Shown piece by piece: positions 1 through 10,289 of a DNA stretch of 64,000 bases. The stretch lies in NCBI GenBank assembly GCA_900095095.1, contig FMBT01000406.1, forward strand, positions 62,001 through 126,000, written 5' to 3'. The translations under genes were made by a program, and so were the position numbers. This DNA is from Fragilariopsis cylindrus CCMP1102. Taxonomy: Eukaryota > Bacillariophyta > Bacillariophyceae > Bacillariales > Bacillariaceae. The first letter of the stretch is position 1. Each line of letters opens with the position of its first letter. The notes beneath the pieces are model-generated. The model was given only the letters and a program-made list of their open reading frames with translations. It had not been told where the DNA came from and made no database searches.

Positions 1-238
1 ATTGTATTGTTCCTATTGTCGTGTTTGTAATTCTATATTATTATTAATCTTATTCTATCTATGTATTCAATCTTGCATCGGTATTATGTTTTGTAGTGTA
101 GTGTAGTGTTCGTTTTTTTTCTTAAAATTGAAATATTGTCTCAAGGTCATCATTCATGATTAGGTTTGAATAACATTCATCTTCATTAGAATCAATACGA
201 TCTAAACCAAATGCTTTTACGACACAAAAGGATGGTGA

Positions 239-1020
239 TCATCGATCATCATATAACGATGACGATGATGATGATGATGATAGAACTGGTGCTGGCAGAA
301 ATGCACAACTTTCTTCAGAAACATATCGTGTACGTTGTGGTGGTAATGGTGGTGGTAATGCTGTCATCATCAACATTTTAGTTGACAAGCAATCATAATC
401 ATTGACTTCATCTTCTTCTGCTGTTGTTGTTTCAACAACATTTAATATGGAAGTAAGAAGATCACTTGTTTTTAAACTTAATGATCTTGCTGTGATACAA
501 TGATCACAAAGATCTTCTGTCGAATGACATTGGATTGGTTCAAAGCAGATGGTCGTAGTAGCAGCGATTGGTGTCATTTGTTGTCGTTGTTGTTGCTGTT
601 GCTTCATCTTCTTGATGGCTTGACTCGATTTGTTGTTATTGTTATTGTTATTACTCTTCTTTCTGTTAGTTTTAACCAAATCTCTTATTGCGTGTCCAAC
701 TTTGGTATTTGATTCATCTTCATTAATGGATACCAAAATGGTGATGATGATGACGATGATGCTGATGCTGATAATTTTCTTAAGAATTGTACACCATATT
801 CATTTTGTAATTTATGTACAAGATTTCGTACCAATAATGTTTTTTCAAAACGACTTGATAAATTCATATAAGTTTGTACATGATCTTTAACTATTGATAT
901 AAATTGAATATTACCACTATGATTATTGCATGATTTACCACGTCCACATAATACATCATTAGCAGTCGGCATAGTAATAATTGGTTGTTGTTGTTGTTGT
1001 TGTTGCTGTTGTTGCATCAT
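239..1020 (-). CDS. DUF6824-type diatom protein (NDVLCGRG motif), frameshifted
   Basis: The protein starts with a short poly-Q run and then PTANDVLCGRGKSCNNHSGN, the hallmark of a diatom-expanded domain family that I associate with Pfam DUF6824; its function is unknown and a nuclear role is often guessed. The domain continues through YMNLSSRFEKTLLVRNLVHK to FWY in one frame (685-1020). The expected end of the domain, INEDESNTKVGHAIRDLVK, is found in another frame (239-736). The join needs a one-base shift at about 720-745, next to a TTTT run; no plausible intron fits so short a gap. The rest is poly-N, poly-Q and a serine-rich tail. Seen: motif and frame change. Inferred: one gene of about 250 residues, either truncated or affected by an assembly indel. 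Confidence 0.72.
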
Positions 1021-2568
1021 TCTATTCTATTTTATTAGTTTATTTATTTTGATTTGTTTGTGCTTTTTGCGTTGTTAAATTGTGAGTAGATCGATTACTT
1101 GAAGGATGAGGTGCTGATCGAAACCTTGTACAGTAAGGTGAAATGGTTGAAGTCGTTAGTTCAACGTTCGTTTGGTCGCTCTTAGGTTTCTGTACTGTAT
1201 ACATTTTCGCAACACATTCCTCGTCGCGTGTGTAGCTTTTAACAGTAGCATTGTTGATTTCCTCTATCCCCTTCGTTAATTAATTTTTTTGTGGCATAAA
1301 TACAATAACAGCCAGCATAAATGTTCTTCTACGCTACACACAACATGATTCCCACACGATGAAAGCAACGCGCTATGATCACATCAGTTGCTCTCATCAT
1401 CGTCTATTGTATATCTAATTCCCAGGAAGATTCGACATTTTAGCTGGGAAGTTTGAGAAATCAGTTTGAATTCGCCACCATCCAATCCATCGATATCGGT
1501 AGACATGGCAGGATGATTTTTCTTCACCCCCATCCACATGCATTCGACAATGCGTATACAGTACTTGTAGCTAGGCTACGACGATGACGATGATGACGAC
1601 GAATACGACGATGATGACGACGATGATGACGATGATGACGATGATGACGATGAGGATGACGATACCGGTGTCTGGAGAATATTACACAACTGGGGAACAT
1701 AATATGAATAACGACATGCGATATACAATGCTCTCGTTAGAGAGTGAGAGGTGTATACACAATGATTTGTTTGAGAAGAAAGAAAAGAAAATCACATCCC
1801 TTTTCTTTGGTTTGCGTTCTACGAGAAAGATTACTGCCTTTTCAAATTTATCTCCATCAGCTCATCTCCCCCCTGCTCAACCACCAAAATCCGGGGGGGG
1901 GGGGGGGGGTGTCGAAGACAGCGATTTGGATTTTGGATCTTAGATGTTATTCAAATATTCGACTATAAAATAGGTTTGATTGTTATATTGTTGTTGTGCG
2001 AAACCAAAGCATGGGAAATGCGTCATAAAATTCAATACGCATCCTGGCAGAAGAGGGCGTCGTCGTCGGGAAATGTACTTCTAGCTACCTTAAATAATGG
2101 CAATGATGCGAACAAAGTTTTAATAAATATATAGTACTATCCAGAAAAATTAGAGGCTGCTTGAAGTAATACCGCCGTGCAAATGAATGTTAGATCGAGA
2201 AAGTACTTAAGTTAACATAATATAGATAGATAGAAAAATCAAGTTAGATAAACATATGGTCCTTTGCAGTAGAGTTCGTTTGTATTAATTCAAATCTACA
2301 GGTTATGAGTTTGTTGTGGTACCTCCTTGATCCTTGTTTCCTTCCTGGGGTTGCCTCCATTGCTATATGTTCTAGATTTACCAGTACTACACTTGTCGCT
2401 ATGTCTGCCACTTTTATATATAGTCTATCCTACAGCTATCTCCACTACAGAACGCATCTCTCATGTAGAATACTGTAACACGAATGCTTGAAGAACCGAG
2501 AGAACAGTGTCATTTGAAGGATGATGAATGCAAGGAAGAAATCGTCATTGAGTGAGTATATCTCAAGC
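1021..2568. other. Intergenic region with GATGAC-type repeat and G17 run
   Basis: No convincing gene. It holds an imperfect (GATGAC)n tract around 1580-1665, which gives a spurious poly-methionine/threonine reading frame, and an uninterrupted run of 17 G at 1893-1909. The remainder is AT-rich and unremarkable. Confidence 0.6.
1893..1909 (+). repeat. G17 homopolymer
   Basis: Seventeen consecutive G. A second run of the same length is at 41725-41741. Rare in an AT-rich genome, and able in principle to form a G-quadruplex. Confidence 0.9.
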
Positions 2569-3162
2569 TCAAGATCTTTGAAGTGAATAGTGTTGGACAA
2601 AAGCACCCATATTCAATGTTGTTGATAGGTGATACCCATATTCAATGTTGTTGCATGATAGATGATATATATCCGGATTAGTCACACCAAGAGAATCAGA
2701 GCGGAGGGACGAACATATGCGTCTTTTTGATGAATCAAAGAAAGACGAAATCCAGGAGGCAGCCATTATAAAGGTTCAGCTAACGAAGCTCTATAAAATA
2801 TAAAGAAGGGGCGTGGTTCGCCAAGGCACGGATAAGATTCATTCAGATGAGACAACATCTTTGCACAAGGGTAATCGTGGATTAAAACTTTTAATTCAGC
2901 ACATTCACCCCAAAGTGCTTGCGATATACCTATCTCACTAGCTGATGCGGCTTTTTCGTCGTACGTTGAGCACTCATCGATTTGTATTGTCAAACGGTTT
3001 GGAATCAATCATGACGTCGTCCGCTGTCAAGAAGTGTTGCGAAAAAATATCTTCGTTTCCGTCGTGATATATAGTGGTACTTCCTCCAGTCAACGCACAA
3101 TTAGTACGATGAATTTGCGGGTTAAATTCTACGGACAAAGGACGGAGATTGAGTGAATTCAA
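2569..3162 (-). pseudogene. Possible broken gene of unknown family
   Basis: Three consecutive, slightly overlapping open stretches on the minus strand (2974-3162, 2766-3008, 2569-2766) have ordinary, non-repetitive amino-acid composition, unlike the low-complexity shadows elsewhere. Examples are FNPQIHRTNCALTGGSTTIY, then SQHFLTADDV, then ISQALWGECAELKVLIHDYP. They follow one another in different frames, as expected for a gene with two or more frame breaks or unrecognised small introns. I do not recognise the family. It may equally be chance open sequence; a protein-profile search of each piece would decide. Confidence 0.28.
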
Positions 3163-3485
3163 GGGTGAATGAATGCAAAATATAATTAATTATTTGTTTA
3201 AAACTTTTCTTCAAAAACCCTAGTTTTGCGTCTTAATTTTAACGTGCGATTTCCTCGTACTAATGGTGCGTTGACTGAGGAAGTACAGTACCAGGTACGT
3301 TGGAATTTTGAAGTTAAAACACATTCAATCGTGTTACAATTTTTTTCCCGTTGTGATTTTCAAATTTTACGTTACAAGTTTTGAAGTTAAACCTTGCGTT
3401 GCTTGTTGTATTTGTTTTACAAGGATAGCTCATTCACTACATAAGGCAATCAAAAAAAAAGAGAGAGAATTTGTAACCAATAATC
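3163..3485. other. Intergenic spacer, divergent promoter of unknown gene and LRR gene
   Basis: AT-rich spacer of 323 bases. It contains the 13-base string ACAGTACCAGGTA (about 3285-3298), which also occurs upstream of the E2 gene near 12490. No gene is seen. Confidence 0.5.
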
Positions 3486-5068
3486 ATGACGACCACCACC
3501 ACCACCATCACGACGACGACGACGACGACGACAGAAGCGACCACTACATCACAACAAGTGCTGGCAATAGCGGAAGCGGTCAAGGCACGAGAACAAATCG
3601 TAAAAGATGTCATGTCCGAAATTCCGAAGGAAGATAGGGGAGAATTACTGGCACTCGTAATCAATTGTACTTTAGATAGTAAAGTATCGTTCGTTGATTG
3701 TCTCGTTCTCTTCTCCCTCATGATTAAGAGAGATGACGAACCAAAACCCTGGGATTATGAATTTACACGTAGTGGATTAAGTGGGTTTGACTATTCATGT
3801 TCTGATATTGACTTTAAACTTGACGACGATGGTAGAATAATAAAATTGGAATGGGATTCAGTATTTGAAGATTCTCCAACCGGCATTGAACGCCTTGAAA
3901 GATTGACAATGCTAAATTGTTTAAAGTGGGATGAGGAGCTTAGCAATTTGTCACATTTACAAACACTTGGTTATAGTTGCTATGATGATTCTAATTCTTT
4001 TCAAGTTGATTCTTTTCCAGTTGATATGAAATTGGACAAATTAAGGACACTTCATGTAGATTGGTGTAATTTCAAATCATCTTCGTCGTTGTTTTTGACA
4101 TGGATGTCAAAGCAGATTTCGAATTTAGAACATCTCTTTTTTTATAGTATGGAAGAAAAATCTATGGACATTGTATTAGATGCTCTTCGTGATAACAAAT
4201 TTAGTTTTCAAGATAAATTAAAAAGTTTAAAGATGAACGAATGCAGTATTGATGGCAATCGATTTGCGACTATTTTGCTAGAGATTCTACCAAAATTTAA
4301 AAAGGTATCATCACTCCAACTTGGTTTGAATAAGATCGAAAGTGTTCAACCCACTGTTGATAGAATTATGAAAAATTATAATAAAAGATTATTTCAAAAT
4401 CACTCCGCATCGTCGATCTTAAAGACAATCCCATCATGAAATATATAAAGGAGGAGCCGAAGGAAAAAAAGGCATTCATGAGTTTCCTTCACTCCTTCAA
4501 TACTATAAGCAATCTTGGTGGTCTGAAGAAAAATGATTACGGTCCGGACTTAGAATATGCATTACGAATTAATCACGCTGGAGGACGGACTATCATTGCA
4601 GAGAATAGTAGCTGTATTAGCAATCACAACGGAAATACAACACCAGCTCTACCTTTTCCGGTATGGCCCATTGTGTTAAAACGATCGTATGCAAGATCTG
4701 GTCATATCTACAATCAAGATATCTACAATCAAGATTCGTCGATACGAGATGAGAAGGATGCCACAGGCCTTTACGACTTGGTACGTAACAGTGGATTAGC
4801 ACTACTTACACGACCGAAGCAGAGTGCAGGTAACAGTGATCAATCACCAACATCGTCTTCGGCATCATCGGCATCATCCAATGGTGACGATGATATTAGA
4901 AAGAAGCAAGCATCGAAACGTAAATGCGTTGAGATGTTAGAAATCACCAACGGCATTGTCGATGACAACGAGAAAAACAGTACTGCAGCAGCCACTTATT
5001 CTTTGTCTACAACTGGCATAAAGAATCACTCACCATCGAGCAAACATGCGTGTTCTCGTCATGGATAG
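3486..5068 (+). CDS. Diatom-type leucine-rich-repeat protein, one frameshift
   Basis: ATG at 3486 follows an A-rich leader and opens with a poly-Thr tract. The region to about 4390 contains LRR-like units (IERLERLTMLNC, LSHLQTLGY, LDKLRTLHVDWC, DKLKSLKMNEC, VSSLQLGLNKI). The last, best unit, SLRIVDLKDNPIM, is in a second frame that continues from 4385 to 5068. That part carries the tail typical of this diatom family: KEEPKEKKAFMSFLHSFNTI, DLEYALRINHAGGR, VWPIVLKRSY, DATGLYDLVRNSG, then a low-complexity basic end. The frame switches once between about 4383 and 4405, near short A runs. Without the shift the protein would be about 527 residues. LRRs usually mediate protein binding; the partner is unknown. 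Confidence 0.75.
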
Positions 5069-5633
5069 TGAAAAATTGTGAGTACGTCGTGTGTAATGGT
5101 AGGGGTGGTGGTGGTGGTGGTGAATGGATCGTTGAAAATGAGAAACGGAAGTAGTGGAGTATATGTACAATCCTCCCACCGTTCGTACATTGTGTGAAGC
5201 CAATATTGCTACTGCACTTTCTCCTACCATCAACGATAAGGAAGAAGGATGAATGCGGCTGCACAAAAGTAATATTATCTAGAACCGCAAACACAACTGA
5301 GAAGTTCTTTGACACATTCCTTAACCGTAATAAAGATGGAATATACTCCTATGTAGTACTAGTATATGTGTCTAATTATAATGTAACATCTATAGAGTTG
5401 TCGTCGCAATGAAGTTGATCGTATGCGAACGCTACCAGTACAAAAATAATAGACTATCACAATAGGTAATAGAAAATACACTGGCCCTTCCTTTACTGTA
5501 GTTGCTATAATATTTTGCATGAAATCTACTTCCTGAATCAGCAATAACTGGTAACGATACTGATACCATCCATTGTATTTCCTCGATTCCGTACAAATTT
5601 ACTACACAAAAATCATGACCCTAAAGAATGAAT
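5069..5633. other. Convergent intergenic region
   Basis: Spacer between the 3' ends of the LRR gene (+) and the MYND gene (-). It has a GGT-rich patch at about 5099-5122 and otherwise no feature I can support. Confidence 0.5.
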
Positions 5634-7085
5634 TCAGGCAAGTGAATTATTTAGGCCGCATTTCTTCCCATGTGATAATCTCCAGTGTTCTTTCTGGCAT
5701 CTTCTTGAACAGTACGCCACGCTGTTGCATCTCGAGCATCTATCAAAGCTCTTCACATGAACCTCGACGTCCTTACATGTAGGATTCGCACATCGAGCCA
5801 GTGGACTAGCTGTATACATGTTTATCATTTTCTCCCTCTCTATCCCAGTGAGATTTTTACAGTCACAGTACCGGCGTAAAGCATCATTCCATTCTTTTGT
5901 TTGATGCATAAGTTGATTTTTGGTAATATCCCAGTGCAAATCGTTCCAATATAGCGTTTTGTCATTAATTCGCATCTCACAAATATCAACATACATATTA
6001 ACGTCCCAATCGTACATTCCTGATATTCTATCCGGATCTGTAGAACCAAGGATTGATAACATAGACATCTTTCGAAATTCGGAATAATCAAATGATTTCG
6101 CCTCATCTAATAATTTGCTTGAGACTTTTGAGACGAGTCCTAAATATTCCCCATTGTAATCATTTTGGTAGTTGTGCTGGGTACATTCTGACCAACAGCA
6201 CTCGAAATGTTGTTTATACTCGTCTACGTCATTATAACCACAACGGCAGTTAGCTAACGGAGAATGTCGCCATCTTAAGCTCGATGTATTTTCGCTGTCA
6301 TTATTATTCTCGTAGTAATAATATGGAACTTGTATCGAGCCGCATGCAGCTGCACCGTGACATTCTTTCCATGGAAGTCTCGACCCGCAGCGGCAATGTA
6401 CAAGTCTAATCTTATCCTCATCAGATTTGAAGTTATCCATGGTACGTATGAGCTCTGATTGCTTCGAAATCTTGGCCAATTGATATGCATTTTTATTACC
6501 TAAATTCAATGAATGCATATACATGTTTTTCTCTTTGTACATCTCATTGCAATCTGCACCAAGCTTCACTAGTTGTATGGCACATTCTAAATTCCCTCGT
6601 AGTGTCCCAGCCAATTCTGGTTGTACTTGAAGCATCTGTCTCTTTTGATCTTGCGATGATATACCAAAAAATGCAAGGTTCGAACATGCGAGTAAAAGCG
6701 CCGTGGTATCACACGTAAATGCTTCCGTATCGGAAGAAACCACTTCGGATAGCTTTTTTGTCCGATAATCAAGAGCCGCCCCCAAGGCAACTGCTTTCTC
6801 AAGGAGGAGTATATCACCCTTCTCTGCTGCATAATGGAGAGTGTTGTAATTTTTGTGGTGAACATTTCGAAGATATGAGTAGTTGACGTCTTTGAGTCGG
6901 TATTGTTTTTCCAATTCAACTGTTAATTGTGTGTCTTGAGATAAATGATCTCTTGCAACTTTATTCCACGCGGACAATTGTTTCCGGTAAAACTTGGAAG
7001 AACGGCTATTGGTACTGCTATTGTTATTGTTATTGTTATTGTTATTGTCGTCGTCGTCGTCAACGGAACTTTTGTTGCTTATCAT
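5634..7085 (-). CDS. Ankyrin-like / SEC-C-like / MYND zinc-finger protein
   Basis: The 483-residue intact frame starts after an Asp/Asn-rich leader. An ankyrin-like unit lies near residues 78-110 (NTLHYAAEKGDILLLEKAV). Around residues 225-250, CRCGSRLPWKECHG resembles the SEC-C zinc motif (CxCGSxxxWKxCH), followed by a further CRCG...C..C cluster. The C-terminus is a canonical MYND finger at about 432-476: CANPTC, CSRCNSVAYCSRRCQ, HWRLSHGKKC, which gives all Cys/His ligands. MYND fingers bind proline-rich peptides and recruit regulators; ankyrin plus MYND is a common stramenopile layout. A direct enzymatic role is not indicated, since no SET core is seen. The gene is divergent from the HA-repeat gene at 7880. 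Confidence 0.85.
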   Translation of the reverse strand: MISNKSSVDDDDDNNNNNNNNNSSTNSRSSKFYRKQLSAWNKVARDHLSQDTQLTVELEKQYRLKDVNYSYLRNVHHKNYNTLHYAAEKGDILLLEKAVALGAALDYRTKKLSEVVSSDTEAFTCDTTALLLACSNLAFFGISSQDQKRQMLQVQPELAGTLRGNLECAIQLVKLGADCNEMYKEKNMYMHSLNLGNKNAYQLAKISKQSELIRTMDNFKSDEDKIRLVHCRCGSRLPWKECHGAAACGSIQVPYYYYENNNDSENTSSLRWRHSPLANCRCGYNDVDEYKQHFECCWSECTQHNYQNDYNGEYLGLVSKVSSKLLDEAKSFDYSEFRKMSMLSILGSTDPDRISGMYDWDVNMYVDICEMRINDKTLYWNDLHWDITKNQLMHQTKEWNDALRRYCDCKNLTGIEREKMINMYTASPLARCANPTCKDVEVHVKSFDRCSRCNSVAYCSRRCQKEHWRLSHGKKCGLNNSLA

Positions 7086-7763
7086 TGGGATGTTTCGTCG
7101 ATAGCTGTGGGGGACGTGATATTTTCGAGTTTTTCCCAGTGTCGTAATTTATGATATGCTCGTGCCAAACGAAATATATTCTGTTTATTCCGTTCACACT
7201 GGACCGCTTTAACTGCTTCATCCTTCTCAAATATCCAACCATTTTCCGGAGTTATTGCTTCATCACCCGTCTTATCGCCTATATTTATTGCTGCTGCTTG
7301 ACTTCCGATCCTTATTTGCTTTATTCCCCCTCGAGGAGGAAAACCTCGACGATGCTGACTTCTTCCCCATTACTATTAACTTTTATCGACTTTTAGTGGC
7401 GGGGCGCTACTCGTCCATTCGTTATTCTTTCTTGTTGATTTATTTTGTAGGTACGTAAGACAGATGTAAGATATATTATGATGTGAAACTATCACCTTTC
7501 CAACTTCCATACCGATACAGTACGGTTGAAGACAAAGAACAAAGAACAAGATCTTCAGAAAGCATTGATTTAGGGGCGGGCGATATTACCTGATTGAAAG
7601 GGGGGGCATATTTCCTATTGTAGGATCCTTTTCCTTTTAAGCATCATATCCCCCAAATCACGTTTCGTTGATCGAGTGTACATTGTATCTGAGATTTGCG
7701 GTGAATTTTTGCTAGTTTCACATCTTTCTTACCCACACATACCCTTCGTCTCTTTTCAACTGG

Positions 7764-7824
<61 letters not shown>

Positions 7825-7879
7825 TAGAGAGACAGAGACAGAGAGAGAGAGAGTTTGAGTGAGTAAAAATACTTTCGTC
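7086..7879. promoter_or_regulatory. Divergent promoter region with (GA)n microsatellite
   Basis: Shared upstream region of the MYND gene (-) and HA gene 1 (+). The last ~110 bases before the HA gene start are a GA/GACA tract (about 7766-7853), which probably forms its 5' leader. No TATA box was assigned. Confidence 0.5.
7766..7853. repeat. (GA)n microsatellite
   Basis: Almost uninterrupted GA dinucleotide array, interspersed with GACA near its 3' end, ending 27 bases before the HA gene ATG. Confidence 0.9.
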
Positions 7880-9628
7880 ATGCAATCGGAACCGGAACCG
7901 GAATCGGAATCGGAGCCATCATCTACTCCCAATTTTTTTGGTGACGGTGCGGCATCAGCAGCAGCAGCAGCAGCAGCAGCTGTGTCTTCACGATTGCCGA
8001 TCGATGGCGAGGAGAATATTATTAAGACAGAAGAAATTCCTTCCTCTTCAACAAAAGATAGTACCCGCGTAAAGGTGAAGAAAGAAGAGGAGGAAGTGGT
8101 TGACGATGAAGGTAATAATCACAATGATGGTACAGGCGCAAGTGCAAGTGCAAGTAATATGAATATGAATATGAATCAAGAGTTGAATCGCTCTGTCAAG
8201 AAAGAGGAAGAAAACGATAATGACGCACCAAACGACGATGGTGATTACGATTACTCTGATTGGAAGACAGGAAATTGGTGCTTGCTAATACCGGCTACTG
8301 ATAATAGCAAGAATCGGCAGGAACAACTAGAAGGTGATGGTGCAATTGAAATTGCTGTTACTACCAAAACCGACGCCACTTCAACTACTACTGGCTATAG
8401 TAGTAGTGGTACAAAGAGGTCAGCAAGTCAGCTTCGGTACATCAACGATGTTATTAACGAATGCGAGACGGCTGCCGTCGCTGGGCCTGATGTAGATCCA
8501 TCTCCAAACAAAGAAATGAGAGGGAAAGAAAACAGCACATATAAGGATGACAACAGCAACATTAAAATTGCTGCAATCAGTCATGAAACCGACAACAATA
8601 TTGATATCGGTATCGATATCAAGGGAAAGGTGGAAGAAGGTAGAAGTGAACAACACAATGTAAACACCACCGTTGATGATAACGATAACACTAATACTGA
8701 CGACAGTAGTATCAACAGCAATAATGATAACAATAGTGATGACGATGACGGTTACGAGTCGTGGACGGAAGGGAATTGGTGCTTACTTCTATCTCCTCCT
8801 GTAGACGGAAATGACAACAATACCAAGAACAATTCGTCGTCCAAACTGTCCGTTAGTGCCAAAACTACTAATACATGTAAGCGCCGACGTAGTTCCCGTC
8901 ATCGTAGTTGTGGGTTGTCTCCAACCTATTTGGAGGTCGATGGTACAGACGAAGACGATACGATGTATGATGATGATGATGTCAACGATGAACCAACAGA
9001 GAGAACAAAAGGCACTATAACTCACAGAAAGGGGCAGGAAGAAATATGGAATGAAATGCTCCAGAAACTTAATTCATACACAAAGAAGCACAAGTCCATT
9101 CTGGTTCCAACCAAGTATGCAGCAGATCTAAAACTTGGAAATTGGGTAGGCTTACAACGGGCGTATTACAGAAACAAAACTCTCTCTATAGATCGTATTA
9201 ATCGTCTTGAATCGATTGGTTTTGCTTGGGATCCATTAGATGCGCAGTGGATGGGGCTGTATCAGAAACTTGTTGCGTACAAGAAAGAGTATAGGTCAAC
9301 CAAAGTGCCAGTGCGATATACCGAAGATCCGCAGCTTGCACAGTGGACTTATTTGCAACGAATGTTTTACAAGAAAAATAAACTAACGGATAAACGCACG
9401 GAACTTCTTAATTCCATTGGGTTCGTTTGGGATCCACATGATAAGCAATGGATGGAGATGTATAACCGACTTGTTGCGTACAAGAAACAGTACAAACATA
9501 CGAATGTGCCTCTAAACTATCCAGCAGATCCTCAGCTTGGAAGATGGATTGACTATAATCGATATAGGAAAAGTAAATCAACAGAAAAGCGAATAGAACT
9601 TCTGAACTCAATCAAATTTTCTTGGTAA
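7880..9628 (+). CDS. Helicase-associated (HA) domain repeat protein 1
   Basis: I place the start at the ATG at 7880. The frame opens slightly upstream, but only with a GTG. The 582-residue product has an acidic, low-complexity N-terminal two-thirds and three C-terminal HA repeats (about 388-452, 456-519, 522-582). Each runs QW.E.Y..L..YKK...T.VP..Y..DP.LG.W...QR..Y....L...R...L.SIGF.WDP. HA domains occur next to helicase cores in some enzymes and stand alone in many diatom proteins, where they are presumed nucleic-acid-binding; no helicase motifs are present here. Two copies of a short aromatic motif, YSDWKTGNWCLL (~124-136) and YESWTEGNWCLL (~291-303), sit in the disordered part. A paralogue lies at 13258-14880. 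Confidence 0.85.
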   Translation: MQSEPEPESESEPSSTPNFFGDGAASAAAAAAAAVSSRLPIDGEENIIKTEEIPSSSTKDSTRVKVKKEEEEVVDDEGNNHNDGTGASASASNMNMNMNQELNRSVKKEEENDNDAPNDDGDYDYSDWKTGNWCLLIPATDNSKNRQEQLEGDGAIEIAVTTKTDATSTTTGYSSSGTKRSASQLRYINDVINECETAAVAGPDVDPSPNKEMRGKENSTYKDDNSNIKIAAISHETDNNIDIGIDIKGKVEEGRSEQHNVNTTVDDNDNTNTDDSSINSNNDNNSDDDDGYESWTEGNWCLLLSPPVDGNDNNTKNNSSSKLSVSAKTTNTCKRRRSSRHRSCGLSPTYLEVDGTDEDDTMYDDDDVNDEPTERTKGTITHRKGQEEIWNEMLQKLNSYTKKHKSILVPTKYAADLKLGNWVGLQRAYYRNKTLSIDRINRLESIGFAWDPLDAQWMGLYQKLVAYKKEYRSTKVPVRYTEDPQLAQWTYLQRMFYKKNKLTDKRTELLNSIGFVWDPHDKQWMEMYNRLVAYKKQYKHTNVPLNYPADPQLGRWIDYNRYRKSKSTEKRIELLNSIKFSW

Positions 9629-10289
9629 GAAAAAAAATGAGAGCACCAAAAGATAAAACCAGATATATTCGAAATTTGTTTATGTGCCACTAGGGTTCTG
9701 AGGAATGTGACGAGGATGGCGAATGTGTGGGTGGGTGTCTTAGTACGACGATCTAAAGACGCTTGGCTCTGAAATGCCACCGGTAAAAGTAATAGTACAC
9801 ACTTACAAATATTACAATCAAACAAACAAAAATAATCCAAAAAGAAAAGCGATAATAAATGCACAGGACCTTTTATTATGTTACTACGCTTTCTTTTTTG
9901 TTTTTGGTGTTAATGCATTATTTTTTCATTTATTCGCTGTTATGCAACATGACACATTGTTAAGAATCATTATCTGATTTTTGTGACATGGATATTATTC
10001 ATGTGGTGATTCTTGGTGATTAACATATGATATGTATGGTGGTGATGTAATAGTAATAGTAATAATACACGGTTCTTCTTTTTCATCATCTTCTTCTTTT
10101 TCTGATATACAACTGCCTGAGGCAGTACTTGCCTTCTTCTGTTTGTTATTGATGTTGTTGTTGTTTTCCATCGATAGATATACCATTCCATATGGATCAT
10201 CCATTATGTAAAACAACAACTTTTTTCTATGCAATAAGTGCTTGGGGAAAATTCGTTGATGAAAGGACTGACACTCGACTCGACTTGAC
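9629..10289. other. Convergent intergenic region
   Basis: Between HA gene 1 (+) and the E2 gene (-). A 69-codon minus-strand frame at 9995-10204 begins MDDPYGMVYLSMENN and continues with a Lys/Glu-rich stretch. It could be a small gene or chance; I cannot support it further. Confidence 0.4.

Noticed and set aside
1584-1943. 119-codon plus-strand frame, poly-Met/Thr
   Set aside because: Produced by a GATGAC repeat; ends in a poly-G-derived glycine run and has no domain.
7676-7858. 60-codon frame just upstream of HA gene 1
   Set aside because: Mostly Arg-Glu from the (GA)n microsatellite; part of the leader region.
9995-10204. 69-codon minus-strand frame MDDPYGMVYLSMENN...
   Set aside because: Could be a small gene or an extra E2 exon, but no splice sites join it and most of it is low complexity; noted only in the spacer entry.
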